Positions 1 through 12,648 of a DNA stretch of 64,000 nucleotides are shown in pieces. The stretch spans positions 46,613-110,612 of the forward strand of contig NW_013654673.1 of the NCBI RefSeq assembly GCF_000499385.1. Reading direction: 5' to 3'. Under the pieces are notes generated by a model. It saw only the letters and a list, made by a program, of their open reading frames with translations. It was not told the origin of the DNA and searched no databases. Position numbers and translations under genes: made by a program. Numbering within the stretch: the first letter of the stretch is position 1; every line of letters starts with the position of its first letter. This stretch comes from Eimeria necatrix. Lineage: Eukaryota; Apicomplexa; Conoidasida; Eucoccidiorida; Eimeriidae.

Positions 1-1578
1 TGTGTAGGTGCAGGAGGAACTCAGTACGACTAGGGAAGCTAGTTAAATCACGACATGTCCCGTTCGGAGATGCGAGCCTTTTTTTGGCCTCCAATCAAAA
101 ACCGTTTCCTCCTGGCCCTGTGTCGGAGGGTGCTTAGCGAATGATTCAGCGAATGAGAAGGCTAATAGCTCATGCAGTACTGATTCCCACTATTAAGTGT
201 CACTCAGACTAGGCTGGACCACTCCGACGGCTGGCTTATATTTTGGTGTCGCCTGAAGAACCAGGTGACTGGAGGAATAGTTGTAGCCTTGTTAAGAAGG
301 AATGATGCAGTGGTTCAGTGCACTGCCCTCTTAGCGCACATCACAGAACTCTGTATGAAAGTTTCATGCAGCCGGCTGGAAGGACAGCTGAACTGCTGCT
401 CTGAACGCCACTTATACAGCTACACTGGTATATGGACCTTCCAAGCAGCAATTTCCTTCGATCCAGTCTTGGCTCATTTGTGCTTCCCTGTGTGCCATTG
501 ACTTTCCTTATTACATGCGTAACTAACCATGTGAGTGAATGGAAAGCAGAACTTGCTGTCTGGTTCCACAGAAAGCAGCGTGTTTCTGTACGCTTCGGTG
601 TCGGTTGCAGCACCACACATACAATTCGCAGCTGAGTGAAGTGAAGGAAGCTGCCCTCACAACCTTAATTCCTCCACGGACATATATAGCTTAGACATGC
701 TTGAACTTAGTTCCCCCTTAAAGACAACCTTCGGACTCGACTGCAGCGCCTTGCACTCTGCGTACTCATTCACCCGCTATGTACTTGCAGAATGCAGTCA
801 GATTCTGAGTGGCCTGCTTCTGTCTGTAGTAGTAGCACTCACTTCAAGCTTTGCTAATCGCTTTTTGGGGTGGCACATGTGTACAAAATTCATTACAACC
901 CCGGTGCTTTCACCATATAATTAAATTGTGAGCCTTTGAGCAATCTCGCAGCCTATCGCCGAAGCATTATAGTATTTTGGGGCCACATGGTACACTGTAC
1001 TGCTAGGAAAGTGATCTGGTGTCCAAGTGTACAAAAACGAAGGAAGAATGAAATTCCAGATTAGTTGCCCTGCAACAACCAAACTAAAAAGCTCACATTA
1101 GCGTGCTACTGCAGAGCAGCCCAACAGCTCAGCTGCACTGTCGTGCTGCACGACTTGCCTGCTGCTCAGCGCTGAGTTATCGTAGGGGAGAATACCGCCT
1201 TACAGTAGAATCAACAGCCCTAAAATGTTTGCAACCAGGAAAATCTTTCGAAATATGACGGGTAGCCAACCTTACTGTCGATATTCAGCTTTTGCGTCGA
1301 GGCGCCTAGCCCATTCTCGCTCACTACATGTACCGCTGCTGATCTGGCCTGTTCCATCGTAGAAAGTATTCCCGGTCAATCTATTGTATGTGCATTATTT
1401 CTCATCTCCAAAGCATCATATGCGTATTCCCTCTTATTCCATAGTTACTGTAGCGCTCGCCACTAGACTGAGCGAGTCCGGTGGTTCCCTCGCTCGCGGA
1501 GCCAAGCATTTACTTCCTTGGTGGTAGCAGCTTTTCCTTTATTCACCAGTGTTCTAAGTTTCGTGAAAAGCAGTGAAG
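1..1578. other. No gene recognised
   Basis: Only short open frames with no recognisable protein character occur on either strand. The last few hundred bases before 1579 presumably hold the promoter and 5' untranslated region of the secreted-protein gene that follows. No repeat or RNA gene was seen. Confidence 0.5.
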
Positions 1579-3151
1579 ATGAAGTTTTTCGCGAGCCGAT
1601 CCCTTGGCGCAGCCGCAATTGCGCTGGCCGTCAGCTGCACTGCATCTGCGAACAGTGAGTTTCAGAAAAGCTTTGCCGCTGAGCACGCTTCCTTCCTGCT
1701 TTTGGCTTCGGCTTGATACCTTTGGGAGTAAACGCAATGATTTTGTGAGTTCGAGTATGTTTCTTCAGGTGGAACTCAAGGAGGAGTGAGATCGAACTTG
1801 CCGGCACTGCTCCCATAGGGATAGTACAGTACATGCAGATAGGATATGCATTCGAGTTGTATTAAATTCACGGGAAGCTGCCTAGCAGGAGCTTGATTCG
1901 GGTTCCGACCGCAGGGCTGGGTGAACGGAGGCAAGGTCGTGATGGTGCTACAGGTAGCCGCCTTCTGGAGTGTGTTCGACTATGTTGGTCCTTGCAGGTT
2001 CAAGAACCTCCCAGCATCCTTCACAAGGCTATGGACGGCCTTTGCCTGGAGACATTTGCCCGAGCGTGCGCCGAGAACCCTCACTTTTGCGTCAAAGCAG
2101 TGGCCCGCCGCGGGGTGGGCGGCAGCTCGCAAGGAGAGGAGGCTTGGCGCTGCTACTCGGTTAAGGAGCTCGATTTCAGTCTGAGCAAACGAGCATGTGT
2201 GGACGACTGTGGGGATATTATTGAGTGTCAGGGGGCTGTCAGTGACAATTCACTGGAACACTTGTCCGTGACTGACAGACTTGTGAAACTATTGGAAGAC
2301 ACCAGGCACGGCACTTGCAAAATGCAAAACCGGAGCAGGAACGTTGCGTTACAGAGGTAGCGAACAATAAAGTCACTAGCAGCAACATCATCGCAACCGA
2401 ATCAGCAGGACGCTTCACTGCCCTTCATGTACGTGGCCAGCTACTGGGAACATCATGCTCCGGCTTCCCTGGCAGCTTCAAGCCAACAAGCTGTACGGCT
2501 TAGCAGCTTAGTCCAGTTCCGTTCGCTGTTCGGTCGGCTGTAGTTGCTCATCTCGCAACTGAACACCGCACAGATGAAGTGATTCTGCACAGGTGGCGAA
2601 GTCGCGGGTCAGAAGCGCTGGGGAGGGTTCATATCGTTGCTCTGAAGCTGTGAATGACTTTTCTGTGAGGGTGACCAAATTTTTGAGTTTCGGGACAAGT
2701 GAGCATGTGATGGGTGAAGTAGGTCGAGCTATCTGCGTGTCGAGTATGGGGCCAGTCCCACTGGCGCTCCAGTGAGTGGTAGGGTAACGATGTCGCATCT
2801 GGGGTTGCGACGTTTTTGCCGCTAGTATCGCCGTGCGGAACCGGATGCATCTTAAGGTTTTCACTCTGCTAAATTTCGTAGCACTCAGTTCCGACCGATC
2901 CAGCCAATTGCGGGCTAGTGCCGAAGGCTTGGACTGGGGAATGCCCTTTCTTCGCTCAACCAGCTTGTCACAAGGCTGACAAGCACCTTGCCACACGACC
3001 AGACCCATGCTTCATTAACCACGAAGCCCAGCTGCGTCAGGAGACCAACTATACCCAGCAGCACACAGTTCAACAGCTATTTTCTGAAGTACACATAGTG
3101 AGATCTAGTGGACTCCCTGCCGCTAAGTCACACCGGGTACCTACAGGCTGA
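1579..3151 (+). CDS. Putative small secreted cysteine-rich protein, six exons (tentative model)
   Basis: The ATG at 1579 opens a clear signal peptide (MKFFASRSLGAAAIALAVSC, then an Ala-Ser-Ala cleavage site) ending at a GTGAGT donor. A phase-consistent model is exons 1579-1654, 1769-1785, 1915-1953, 1998-2267, 2593-2718 and 2882-3151, giving about 265 residues. Cysteines gather in exon 4 (seven, including CVDDCGDIIEC), with one in exon 5 and four in exon 6 (including ECPFFAQPACH), an even total of twelve in the predicted mature chain, as expected of a disulfide-bonded extracellular protein. No family is recognised; it does not look like the TA4-type SAG proteins I know from Eimeria. The 17-nt exon and the 44-nt intron between exons 3 and 4 are the weak points; exon 3 may not be used. 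The signal-peptide exon and exons 4 and 6 are the best supported. Confidence 0.45.
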
Positions 3152-4054
3152 ATAAGTCGAGGCCTACACCTTCAGTAAAGGATATGGTTTGGTTAGTGTG
3201 GCCTGATTTCTAGTAGGACATGGCCGGGAGTGCGAGTAGTAGAAGGCCTTTTGCTGCTTCAAGAGGCCATGAGCTTTCAAGCTGCCTCCGCAGCTTGGTG
3301 CTCATGATCCTCACAGGGTCAGAAGACACGCATTCTTACTGCTGACCCAATCTGCTGCACATAAGCTGAACACGATGAACAGCAGCGTTCCCTCACGGTT
3401 AGATCTAGAGGCAGGCCAATGAGACTGGGGAGGGTTCCAGGACGCACAGCGGAGCCAGGGGAACTAGTGTTGGGTATGTCACAGGGGACAGATTACAGTG
3501 GCAGATAACTACGTGTAGGAGGAACTGTTGGGGAAGGAGCATCTGCAGTTTGATATTTCGGAACTGGAGGCTATGCAGGTGGAGCACCTGCAGGGGCAGT
3601 CCGTGATGCGAGCACCTGGAGCTGCTGTAGTCCTAGTACTGCACTGCGCTGTAGTACGCTTCCTCCCCGCTTATATGTAATTAGTGTAGCTTAGTTTTCT
3701 GCGAAATAAGTCATGGCCTAAGCAAAATCATACATTGAAGGGAGGGAAGCGTTCACGGGCTGGCTGCTGTGCCCGCATAGGAGAGTTCTCGGGACATGGC
3801 TAGCATGCAAGGTCTCAAGCGCCTTGTTAGACTTTTGCAGAAGGTGTTGGCAGAGAGAATACAAAAGCATGAAGGAGCCGTTTTGCTTCCTTCCGTAAAG
3901 ACACTTTTTGCTCAACACGGGATAGTGGATCCTTCCCCTCATTTGGCTCTGTCTCTGCAGTGGCGAGGACAGACGACGCCTGTCGCATACGGATGCCGTG
4001 GTGTCCCGCAGTATTTATCCTGAGGTATAGCCCATTAAGAATCGTTTTTCGAAA
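3152..4054. other. No gene recognised; promoter side of PDH E1-alpha
   Basis: Open frames on both strands are short and lack protein character. The end of this stretch should contain the 5' region of the downstream PDH gene. No repeat seen. Confidence 0.4.
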
Positions 4055-6460
4055 ATGAAAACGACAATACAACAGCTGCTGCTATGGGCTCTCGCAGGGA
4101 TCATCAGTAAAGCCCACCAGGCCGCCAGTCTAGCATCTCATGCGCCTCTTGCCTTCGTGAGCGCTCAGAGTTCCCTTTCCTCGTTGTTACTTCCTGGCAC
4201 GACAGCCCCAGCGAGCGTACGTGCACACCAAAATGCAGCGGCAAGGACTGCCAATTCGCGCACCTGGATGGACCCGCAATCGTTTGCTTCAAGTCATGTC
4301 TCGGACGTTTCAGCACTGTTTCCGTCCCTAAATTTTTCCCGCACCTCCTCTCATAGCGCGCGAGTGTCTTCTCGCCAAGGTTCCCGTGCGGCTTCTACTG
4401 ATGCCACAACGCAGCCATTGCGGCAGTCTGCTGGGGATCCACAAAGGGAGGCAAGGTCGTTCAACTTTGATGAGGATGGATTGGGCGGCCTCGTGCATGG
4501 AAGTATTCGAGGCAATTTGAGGAGCCGCAGGGAGAATGTGTCGCCAGTCGTGGCCCAGATGCTATACGAAGATATGCTTCTGGGACGGTTTGTTGAGGAC
4601 GCGTGCGCCCGGCTCTACTACCGGGGCAAAACTGCTGGCTTCGTGCATCTGTATACCGGACAGGAGGCAGTAAGCACTGGAGTGCTAAAACTGCTTCGAA
4701 AAGGCGATGCAGTGGCGTCCACTTACAGAGATCACGTTCATGCCACCAGCAAGGGTGTACCTGCCCGCGAGGTTTTCGCAGAGCTGTTTGGCAAGACGAC
4801 CGGCTGCTCTAAAGGCTTTGGAGGCTCCATGCATATGTTCTCAAAGGAATGGAACCTTTATGGAGGCTTTGCCTTCATTGGGGAACAGATCCCCATAGCG
4901 CTAGGCGTGGCGTTCAGTCAGTTATATAGACGCCTGGCCCGGCGGGAGTTGCCCGGCGAAAAAGATCAGGTATAGCTCACTACTAGCAGCCATAGAATCT
5001 GACGCTTTATAACGGTAAATTCAGCTGAATGTGAGCGCATTTCGTCATTTGATGGGTTGGAAGGAACTTGTCGCGAATGCGTCGTGCAATACTGATTGCG
5101 CACAGACAACTTTGGAAAGTGACTTGCACCAAAGCGGCATCGCCTCAGGACAAGCATTAGAGACTGGTGTGTATTGCGGCTTGTTAGTGTGGTACTGACT
5201 TGCAGGTTACTGTCTGCTTCATGGGCGACGGCACGACCAACATGGGGCAGTTCTACGAAGCCATGAACATGGCGGCTCTAATGAAACTTCCAGTCATCTT
5301 CGTTGTGGAAAACAACAACTGGTACTCGCACTTAGACATTACGAGAATGTGCACAGATTGCAAAATTGTCAGTGGTACCCTTGTTCATTTCGACTTTACG
5401 GCAATTCAGAAACGTACTTTGTCGATACAGAAATCTTGTAGGCAAGTTTGCCTGAGCGTGTGTGGACGACTCAGGGCAATTGGCATGGCGGCGCAGCGCA
5501 GCACGGCAGTGCAAGAGATTCACCAGCGAGGACCTCCTTTCGGTGTGCCCAGCGTAGAAGTTGACGGGATGGATGTTCTTGCCGTGCGCGCGGCAGCGCG
5601 CCAAGCCATAGAACGGGCTCGAAAGGGAGAGGGTCCTTCGCTGATAGAGGCTCTGACTTACAGGTTCCGGTCCGTGAAGTCTGAGTGACAAAATGGCTAC
5701 TTGCTAGAAGCCTAATTCACAAGTATTTTGCAGCGTACCGAGATGCAAATGCATAGCCCGGGGGCGGTATGTAGGTGTCGTATATATAAATCATCGGGCT
5801 CAACTTCTGTGTGGTTGCTTATCCAGAGGACACTCGCTGGCTGACCCAGACGAGCTCCGCTGCCCCCAGGAGAAGGCGGCTTTTGCAGTGCGCGACCCCA
5901 TCAAGCACTTTGAGCAATATATGCTGGAGATGGGCTACGCCAATGATGAAACGTTGGAACTGACGCGGCGTAAGGTACGCTGAAACAAAAGATAAGCCCT
6001 ATGCAGAAGTTCTTTTAAAACCTACGTTCACTGCTTGCTGATATGCGCAGCATATCACTAGGTGAAACATTGCAGTTGCAAATCGAAGCTGCAACACGCC
6101 AAGGGATTAAGGCAAAAATATGAATGCAGGCCCTTCTTTCGTTGTTCAAGGTTGTAGGCAGTGCTGTATTCCATTGTTCGTTTTCGCTACATGGTGGTAT
6201 TGCAGATGAAGGAGATTGTGGAGGATGCCGTGCAGTTCGCGGAGGCGTCTCCCCCTCCCGATCCCTCCACTGCCGGGGATACAACGTTCGCTCCTGCCTA
6301 CGAGCCTAAGGGCTTTGACCCCTTAACAGATGACCAGCTTCACGCTTATGCCAGGGCCCTTAAGATCGAGTTGGACCGAGAGGCACGCAAGGCCCAGGGC
6401 GAGAGAGTCGTACCTCCACCTGTAGAGAACGATACAAATCCACCCATTGTGATAGATTAA
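4055..6460 (+). CDS. PDHA: Apicoplast pyruvate dehydrogenase E1 component, alpha subunit
   Basis: With E1-beta this subunit decarboxylates pyruvate using thiamine diphosphate and passes the acetyl group to E2. In apicomplexans the complex sits in the apicoplast and feeds type II fatty-acid synthesis. Exons 4055-4969, 5206-5321, 5475-5669, 5827-5974 and 6206-6460 join in phase to 542 residues. The N-terminus is a hydrophobic signal peptide ([18 protein letters not shown]) followed by a Ser/Ala/Arg-rich stretch of roughly 130 residues, a bipartite plastid leader. The mature part shows [28 protein letters not shown], the thiamine motif starting GDGTTNMGQ (about residue 312) and ending VENNNWAIGM, a [13 protein letters not shown] segment and the phosphorylation-loop-like [15 protein letters not shown]. 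Four introns are GT-AG, and codons split at junctions restore conserved residues (W in NNNWAIG, R in FRGHS). Family and location are very likely. Confidence 0.95.
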
Positions 6461-8334
6461 AGTGGCATCCAGCTAACGCCTTCCTCCCCAGGTAAAGCCC
6501 TGAGCGCCCTAAGTTAATATATCAAACTGTATTCACTAAAAGCCCCTAGAGCCCTACAGGGGAATACAGACGGGGAGTCTTAGAACGGCACAACAGTCCT
6601 CCTACATGTATATTTTGTCTAAACAGGCAAACGCCCCCAGAGAGCGCAGCAGAAGGCATCAGCAGCAGATCAGTAGCCGGTATAAGGTGCCGTTGCCGAA
6701 TCTGCCGTCAACGACGAAGCCGTTAAAGCTTCACACTGCCTGTAAGAAGTTGCAGCAAGAATATGGAAAGGGAGATCGTTGGAAGTAGGCGGCAATTTGA
6801 GTAGACGGAGACGGCAACCCGAGTTTTCCGTCTCAGTGCTGACCGCTCTTCCTATAGTGCCTTCCGGAGAGCCACCACAAGCTAACTCGTGCTGCAGTGT
6901 ACAGACAATCGAAAGGAGCTAAGGGTCCTCACATTTGCTGGTTCGCCAGTCTATGCGCCAGCACCCCTGGGATTCGCTAAGTGTAGCAATTTGCAGCGCA
7001 GTGCCAACAGAGACACAGCCGCCCGCATTAGCCTCAGCCGGCTGAGGTCTTTTGGGGCTGATTTGGACCACAGGCGAGAGAAGTGTATGCTCGCCAGTGC
7101 TGAGGGCATCTCTGTAGCATTTTTCATTACAGGATAAATTGTAATTGGTCTGACAGAACCTCAATAGGCCTCGTGCTGCCGACCCTAAGCTGCTCTGCAA
7201 TAGCCTATAGGCGCCATTGTATTCAGATACAAGTAAGGTTGGAGAGAGAATAACTAAGGGATGGCATTTAGAAAGTCTTTGTGACAGCACTAAGATGTCG
7301 GCAAAGGGGAAAGCATTGGAGGCGTATGCCTCTGTTGAACTAAACTGCCAGGGATGCCGGGGGGTCTACTACGACATTGGGCGAGAGCGACTGAGGGCTA
7401 ATGAATCAGCACGGTCCTATGAACCAGGGGCGTTTTCGCGCTACAATGGAGGCACTCCAGGCTTCCGACTATAGCCGTGCCATTCTTGGTCAAGCAACTG
7501 CTCCATCGCCCTTACACTGGCTGTAGTAATTTCGCTGCGCGTAGCCGGCTTACAAGCTATTTGGCTTCATGAGCGAAAGACTTGTGTTCAACGCCTACAA
7601 AATCCCTCCCAAACACCTCAACCCTGTATCGATTTGAGAAAAGCCTGCTCGGCACTATATTCCCCGTATTTCGCTCAGTAACGCCGAAGCCCTGATACCA
7701 GTAACTAATGACAATTGAGCAACCTCGAGGTGGAAGCATATGTAATGCGCAGGACTTCAACATTGGCAGATATTTGGCAATTGGCAGTCATAGTGTTTGA
7801 CAAAAGCAGTATGCTTTTAAAGTGTTGGCAAATATTGTGGGAGTGTGGGGCTCTTAGTTTGGAGAACGATAGAAAGCTCGAAGTGCTTACGCTTTTTGCG
7901 CACAGCAGCAGAGCCCTCCAGTCGGTCCAACAGCAACTCTGCGGTTCATGTTGTGCAACACAATGAAGCAAGAAAGTGGCCTATACAGACCGTACAAATT
8001 AAATAAAACACAGCTACTGCATTAATCAACGGTAGCTTCTGAAGAACCAGAACTGTGATAGTTGCAAGAATTGCAAGAACCCGTGGGGGCTGCAACTAGT
8101 TCCACAGCTTGCGCATGGAAGCCGCCTGTAGCTGGAGGAAACAACTGCAGATACCCATGAGAAGAAAGGCTCAACGGGCTGTAAAATGATAGGGTAAAGA
8201 CCTTCAGGCAGCAGGGAAGAGCGGCGAAGAGCTTCAGGGGAAACAAAAATCGGGGAAAGCAGGAGACGAAGCGCAGGAAGGCGCAGTGCATGGATGAAGC
8301 CGCAGTGGTGGAGCCAGCTAATGTCTGAAAACTC
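6461..8334. other. No gene recognised
   Basis: This stretch holds the 3' region of PDH E1-alpha and about 1.8 kb with only short frames on both strands, none with a recognisable motif or convincing splice context. One frame near 7217-7474 reads openly for 85 codons but has no protein-family character. Confidence 0.4.
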
Positions 8335-8400
8335 CACTAATGACTACCCAGATAGGCTCTGTAGTCCTAACTACAGAGCCTATCTGGGTAGTCATTAGTG
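8335..8400. repeat. Perfect short palindrome (31-bp arms, 4-nt loop)
   Basis: The left arm 8335-8365 is the exact reverse complement of 8370-8400, separated by CCTA. No open frame or known element is associated with it. It could form a cruciform or, if transcribed, a hairpin; a fold-back assembly or amplification artefact is also possible. Confidence 0.9.
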
Positions 8401-8847
8401 TACGACTGCTGCTACCTGGTTCGATAGTATTCGTCGGACCTTCGAATGCCTCCAAATAATTTCCGAGTGGGCCCAGTTCCTCGCGACTCGGCTACTGGCA
8501 CACGAAATAGAGAAGCACGTTGTAAAGTTTAACACTTACCGGCCACACTTGAATGTCCAGGCTTTTGTCGCCTTCCCGGAGGATGTGCTTGTATACAGAA
8601 TTGAACTGTACCAGCACGCTGACCTAGAGAGATAATTTCTTAGAATCTCCGTCTAGCATTATTTTTGTACTAAGTTGTGCGACTATGATTGTTCCGAAAA
8701 GCACTTGAAGTTTCTAAGCTCGTGGCTAGGAGCGTATCGAAAATGGCTGGCTGCGGAGAAGATGCAGGGACGAAGCCAAGCGCATTGCAGGAACTGCATT
8801 TAGCCGCAGGAGTCCGCGCGTATAGCTGTGTGAACAGGGCTGTACTG

Positions 8848-9243
8848 CACAGGCACTACAATGGGGCTTGCTAGTGATCTATAGATGATAGCTAGCTAGC
8901 GACTTGCAACACTTGAGGAGGACAGGACCCTCCTACTAGGATAGAAGTAAGGCAAATTGTCCATGAATTAATATGCATACGTGAAATGTGTGGAAAATGT
9001 GTGGAGACGGGGGCTGGTGATAGCGCCGGCACCAGTGCAGGCCTCCTCCCCATAGGGCCTAGGAGGCGAGCTCCCAGAGTGGGGTAAATCGAACAGACAG
9101 ATTTTGAAATACTTAAGAATTATTGTATTTCGATAAAAATAAGCTACAGTTTCCAGGAAATGGGCCTACGCTAGGTGCCGTTTGTAGGTCCTGCTCGAGG
9201 GGCAGGTAGCAGCGTAGTCGCAGCAGTAGGCGCTGTGCACTAC
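8848..9243. repeat. Dispersed repeat, copy A (about 400 bp)
   Basis: This segment starts at CAGGCACTACAATGGGGCTTG and ends near GCTGTGCACTACA. It is closely similar to 11455-11860 along its whole length, including long identical blocks such as CATACGTGAAATGTGTGG and GCACCAGTGCAGGCCTCC. It has no coding capacity. The boundaries carry short inverted motifs related to TTGTAGTGC/GCACTACAA, suggesting a small non-autonomous element (MITE-like), though no transposase or target-site duplication was identified. Confidence 0.75.
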
Positions 9244-9644
9244 ACCTGCCCTCGACTTCGTGTTGGCTGCTAGGTCTGTGCATTCACCACTGAAGACACG
9301 TTCGTCAGCGGTCGTGACCTTTCCAAGGCTCGCACCATCCCGAAGAAATCTGAGTTATAGTCAAGTGCATTACATAAGCATTCTCAAATGCATGTTATTT
9401 AGGATGATAGAATCATGCAGGAAAGCCTTAATTTCCCACAATCAGTATTCAGTGAGCCTGTGCTTCAAATGTGTCTTGCCGCCCCGCCTCTCCGCCACAG
9501 CCTCCTCAGACTGTCGCTACCTGGATAACACACATTTTGACCGCTTGGAAAAATGGGTCCCCTGAAACTGGTCACAAATACACTCGTGCCGGTGATAGAG
9601 CCTGAGGTGTGTGTTAGGATAAAACTGCTGGAGGCGTGTTGTAG

Positions 9645-9880
9645 TGCGCAGGCACTACAATGGGGCTTGCTGGTGACCTATAGAGGATAGCCAGCTGATG
9701 ACCTAAAGGCGGTGAAGAGGTTGAGACGCGAATTGAGGGCTGTAACCTCTTACTAGTGAAATACAAATGCACTTTATTAACAAATTAACATGTATAGAGT
9801 AAAATGCCTGCGAATGCTCTAAGATGGGGGCTGCCGACGACGCCGGCACAGGTGCGCGTCACATCCTCACCGGACTAGGA
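9645..9880. repeat. Dispersed repeat, diverged partial copy C
   Basis: From TTGTAGTGCGCAGGCACTACAA, itself a 9-bp-arm hairpin, the sequence follows the start of copies A and B (caatggggcttgctggtgacctatag). It then diverges but keeps recognisable pieces, for example a late block with a GACGCCGGCAC core and CATCCTCACC matching the CCTCCTCCCC part. It lies between copies A and B in the same orientation and is probably an older family member. Confidence 0.5.
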
Positions 9881-11454
9881 CAGCAAGAACAAGAATAAAC
9901 GACTTTTTTGAAAATATGGTTTTTAGAACTCGAAACAAAACGGTCTTTTCAACACGTTTGTAGACGTTATGCGACCGATGCGTCGGTAGTAGAGAATATT
10001 TCATAGAACGCCCGAGTTGTGGGCTGTGGAGCATCATAGGGGCTGCAGAGAACTGAGTGTACTACACGTGTAGCTTGTCCGAACGATGATGGCTGGAGAA
10101 TGCTCGTGGCTTGCCTAAACTTAAGAGCTACTCACTGTTGCCTTTCACGCGAAGCAACTACGTATCTTCTGGCAGTCTAATGCTGCTTGCGAAAGCACAC
10201 TTCTATGCATAGCTGACGATGCGTGTAGGGCTCAAAACGGATCTCGTGTCCAGGGTCTTCGCCTGTTGAGTACTCCCCTGCACCTAAAGCTGACGGTGAA
10301 GTTCGATTCCCTTGCTCGCATCGTGTATTCCTGACCACTACTAAACAATAGTTGCGTTATCAATTCAAACCATATTTGAACAAGCAGCGCCGCCTCAGCT
10401 ACTCCGCCAGTCCGGCGGGACTGCTAGACTGCCCGCCACGGCAGAGTCTGTCGAAGGGGACCCTTTGATCGGTTATCGCCACGGTTCAGCAAAGAATTAC
10501 ATAGAGGCTTCTAGTAGTACAAGAGAAGAAAGGAAGTAATCATGGCCGCTCATCACTTTGAGGAGATATCCCTTCGCACCTATCTGGGGTGTGATGCTTT
10601 TGAACTCTCAGATGTTGCTTTGTACTGCTTACCTTTTCAGTGCTTTAAAATGTTCTTTGTAAAGCATTATGTTTATTTTGTACCTCCTGCCTCTTATTCT
10701 TGAACGATGACACTAGGCGAGTTCTTATCTGCCTCCCAGCATCTCGAAGAGCAGAGGAAAATCAGGGATAGTTGTGAGGGATCTAAACTAATGTTCGCTT
10801 AACACCATGTGCGTCTTCCGCTCGCACGAACCATCATCACGCTTTTCAGGCATTATCGTCGGAATACGGATGGAGTTATAAATCAAGTCTATCCACCTAT
10901 TAACTCACAAATTAGCGGCTTCCAGATTGTAGACACTAGGATCCAATGGCGCCCGGTAAATGCAAGTCTTGCTCGGCACTGCGCCGAGTAATAGTAGGAG
11001 GTGGATACTACGTAGGAGCTTTAGTGGTAGCTTTAAAAGAATGGCATCATGAAATACTTCTCTGAATCAGGTGGTCACCTCAAGTACCTCGTGCGGCAAC
11101 CGCTGGGCCCCTTCTGACTAAAGTACTTGTAGGTCGCCGTAGTCCACGGCGACTGCTTTTTCTCCTGTCTTGCCTTGTAAGGAGGCTGGTAGCAGAAGTA
11201 GGGGCTTTGAAGTATGGATTTGGTTGCGATACTCGTCCAGCGCCCAAAGCAGCGTTTCTTGGCCCCCATTACATGTGAGATGGGTTGTCCACAACAAGTG
11301 AAGCCAATGTGGTGTAAAGGCGCTGCAACGTCCAATTCAGACACGAATCGCTTTCCTTTACCTAACACAAAACCCCCTTCATTGGCATTCTCACTTTTCA
11401 ACTGCGGCGTCCCTCGTATTGTTTGGGGGCACAACGAAGGAATGTATGTAATGC
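9881..11454. other. No gene recognised between repeat copies
   Basis: Both strands contain only short frames without recognisable motifs. A GC-rich patch near 10390-10460 shows nothing identifiable. Confidence 0.4.
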
Positions 11455-11860
11455 ACAGGCACTACAATGGGGCTTGCTAGTGTCCTAGAGACGATAGCTA
11501 GCTAGCGACCTACAAGGGGTCGCAACACTGGAGGAGGACAGGACCCACCTACTAGGGTAAAAGTAGGGAAAACTGTCTATGAGTTAAAATGCATACGTGA
11601 AATGTGTGGAAAATGTGTGGAGACTGGGGCTGGCGATAGCGCCGGCACCAGTGCAGGCCTCCTCCCCATAGGGCCTAGGAGGCGAGCTCCCAGAGTGGGG
11701 CGAATCGAAAAAACAGATATTGAAACACGTAAGATTCATTGTATTTCGATGAAATTAAGCTACAGTTTCCAGGAAATGGGCCTACGCTAGGTGTAGTTTG
11801 TAGGCCTGCTCGAGGGGCAGGTAGCAGCGTAGTCCCAGCAGTAGGTGCTGTGCACTACAA
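11455..11860. repeat. Dispersed repeat, copy B (about 406 bp)
   Basis: This is the second full-length copy of the element at 8848-9243, in the same orientation and about 2.6 kb downstream. By eye the copies differ by scattered substitutions and short indels (copy B has a small insertion near 11513-11522). The right edge again reads GCTGTGCACTACAAT, so the element boundary is shared. Confidence 0.75.
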
Positions 11861-12648
11861 TGTAGCCGCTTCTGCGCTTATCATCCTAGACGCCTATTGC
11901 TTCAAGGTATCGTCGGACTGTTCAGCAGATGCGCATCAGCGCTTTCTGGGACTGCAATTCTTTTTCCTTTGTCCCCTCCGTTTTCTTTGGTAGGTCACGC
12001 CATTGGACATTCACTTAGGTTTGTGGCTGATCAGCATACAAGCTAAATTGTGATCAGTTGAACAGTATAACCCAAGGACAAGATCATATGGTACCACTCC
12101 CACTACAAGTCTCCCCGGAAAACAATTTCTCTCTTTTCATATCCCCATGGAGTTGATATATAGAAGCTCTCCCGTGGCTACAAATAATCGAGGGGTCTTA
12201 AGTAAATGACGCGCCCGCAGTCCTAGCCGGCCGACAATGAAGAGGTTCATGAAACTGCGAGGTGTACTCTTATCAAAACGCTCTTTACACTTATGCCTGG
12301 TTGTCTCAAAGGCAAGCACTACGGTCTTGCACACATTGCATTCTGAATACACCCAAGGTTGTTCACTGGCCTCTAAACAGTGCTTTTCCCTTTTCTTGCT
12401 GCTCTGGTTGTAGCCAAGGGAGCCGTCGATGGGATTCAGTCTTGCTGCGACAGACCACATTAGCATTTGCACGCTATCATGCCAGTATTGCCTGGCGTGC
12501 ACGTCTCCCCTGACCTCTACGCTTGGCCTCCTAAAAGCTGCTGCTGCTCTTTGCTCTGACAGGTCCTGAGACTGCCATTTTCTCCCTTGTAACGTCTTTC
12601 TCCTTGGTTAGGTTGAACAGCACAGTCTGTAGCTTAATGCTCTGGACC
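11861..12648. other. Mostly unassigned; possible minus-strand exon
   Basis: A minus-strand frame covering about 12137-12502 reads through a hydrophilic segment with a CxxC...HxC arrangement (ECNVCKTVV... then RHKC), perhaps an exon or a weak zinc-knuckle. I could not connect it in phase to the gene at 12649-13291, so it is not called as a gene. Confidence 0.25.

Noticed and set aside
1921..2184. Alternative plus frame of 87 codons overlapping exon 4 of the secreted-protein gene
   Set aside because: It lacks the regular cysteine pattern and would stop at TGA without a usable donor; the other frame links in phase to flanking exons.
10290..10340. GTTCGATTCCC motif as a tRNA T-arm
   Set aside because: The flanking bases do not pair into a T-stem and no A box or acceptor stem is present.
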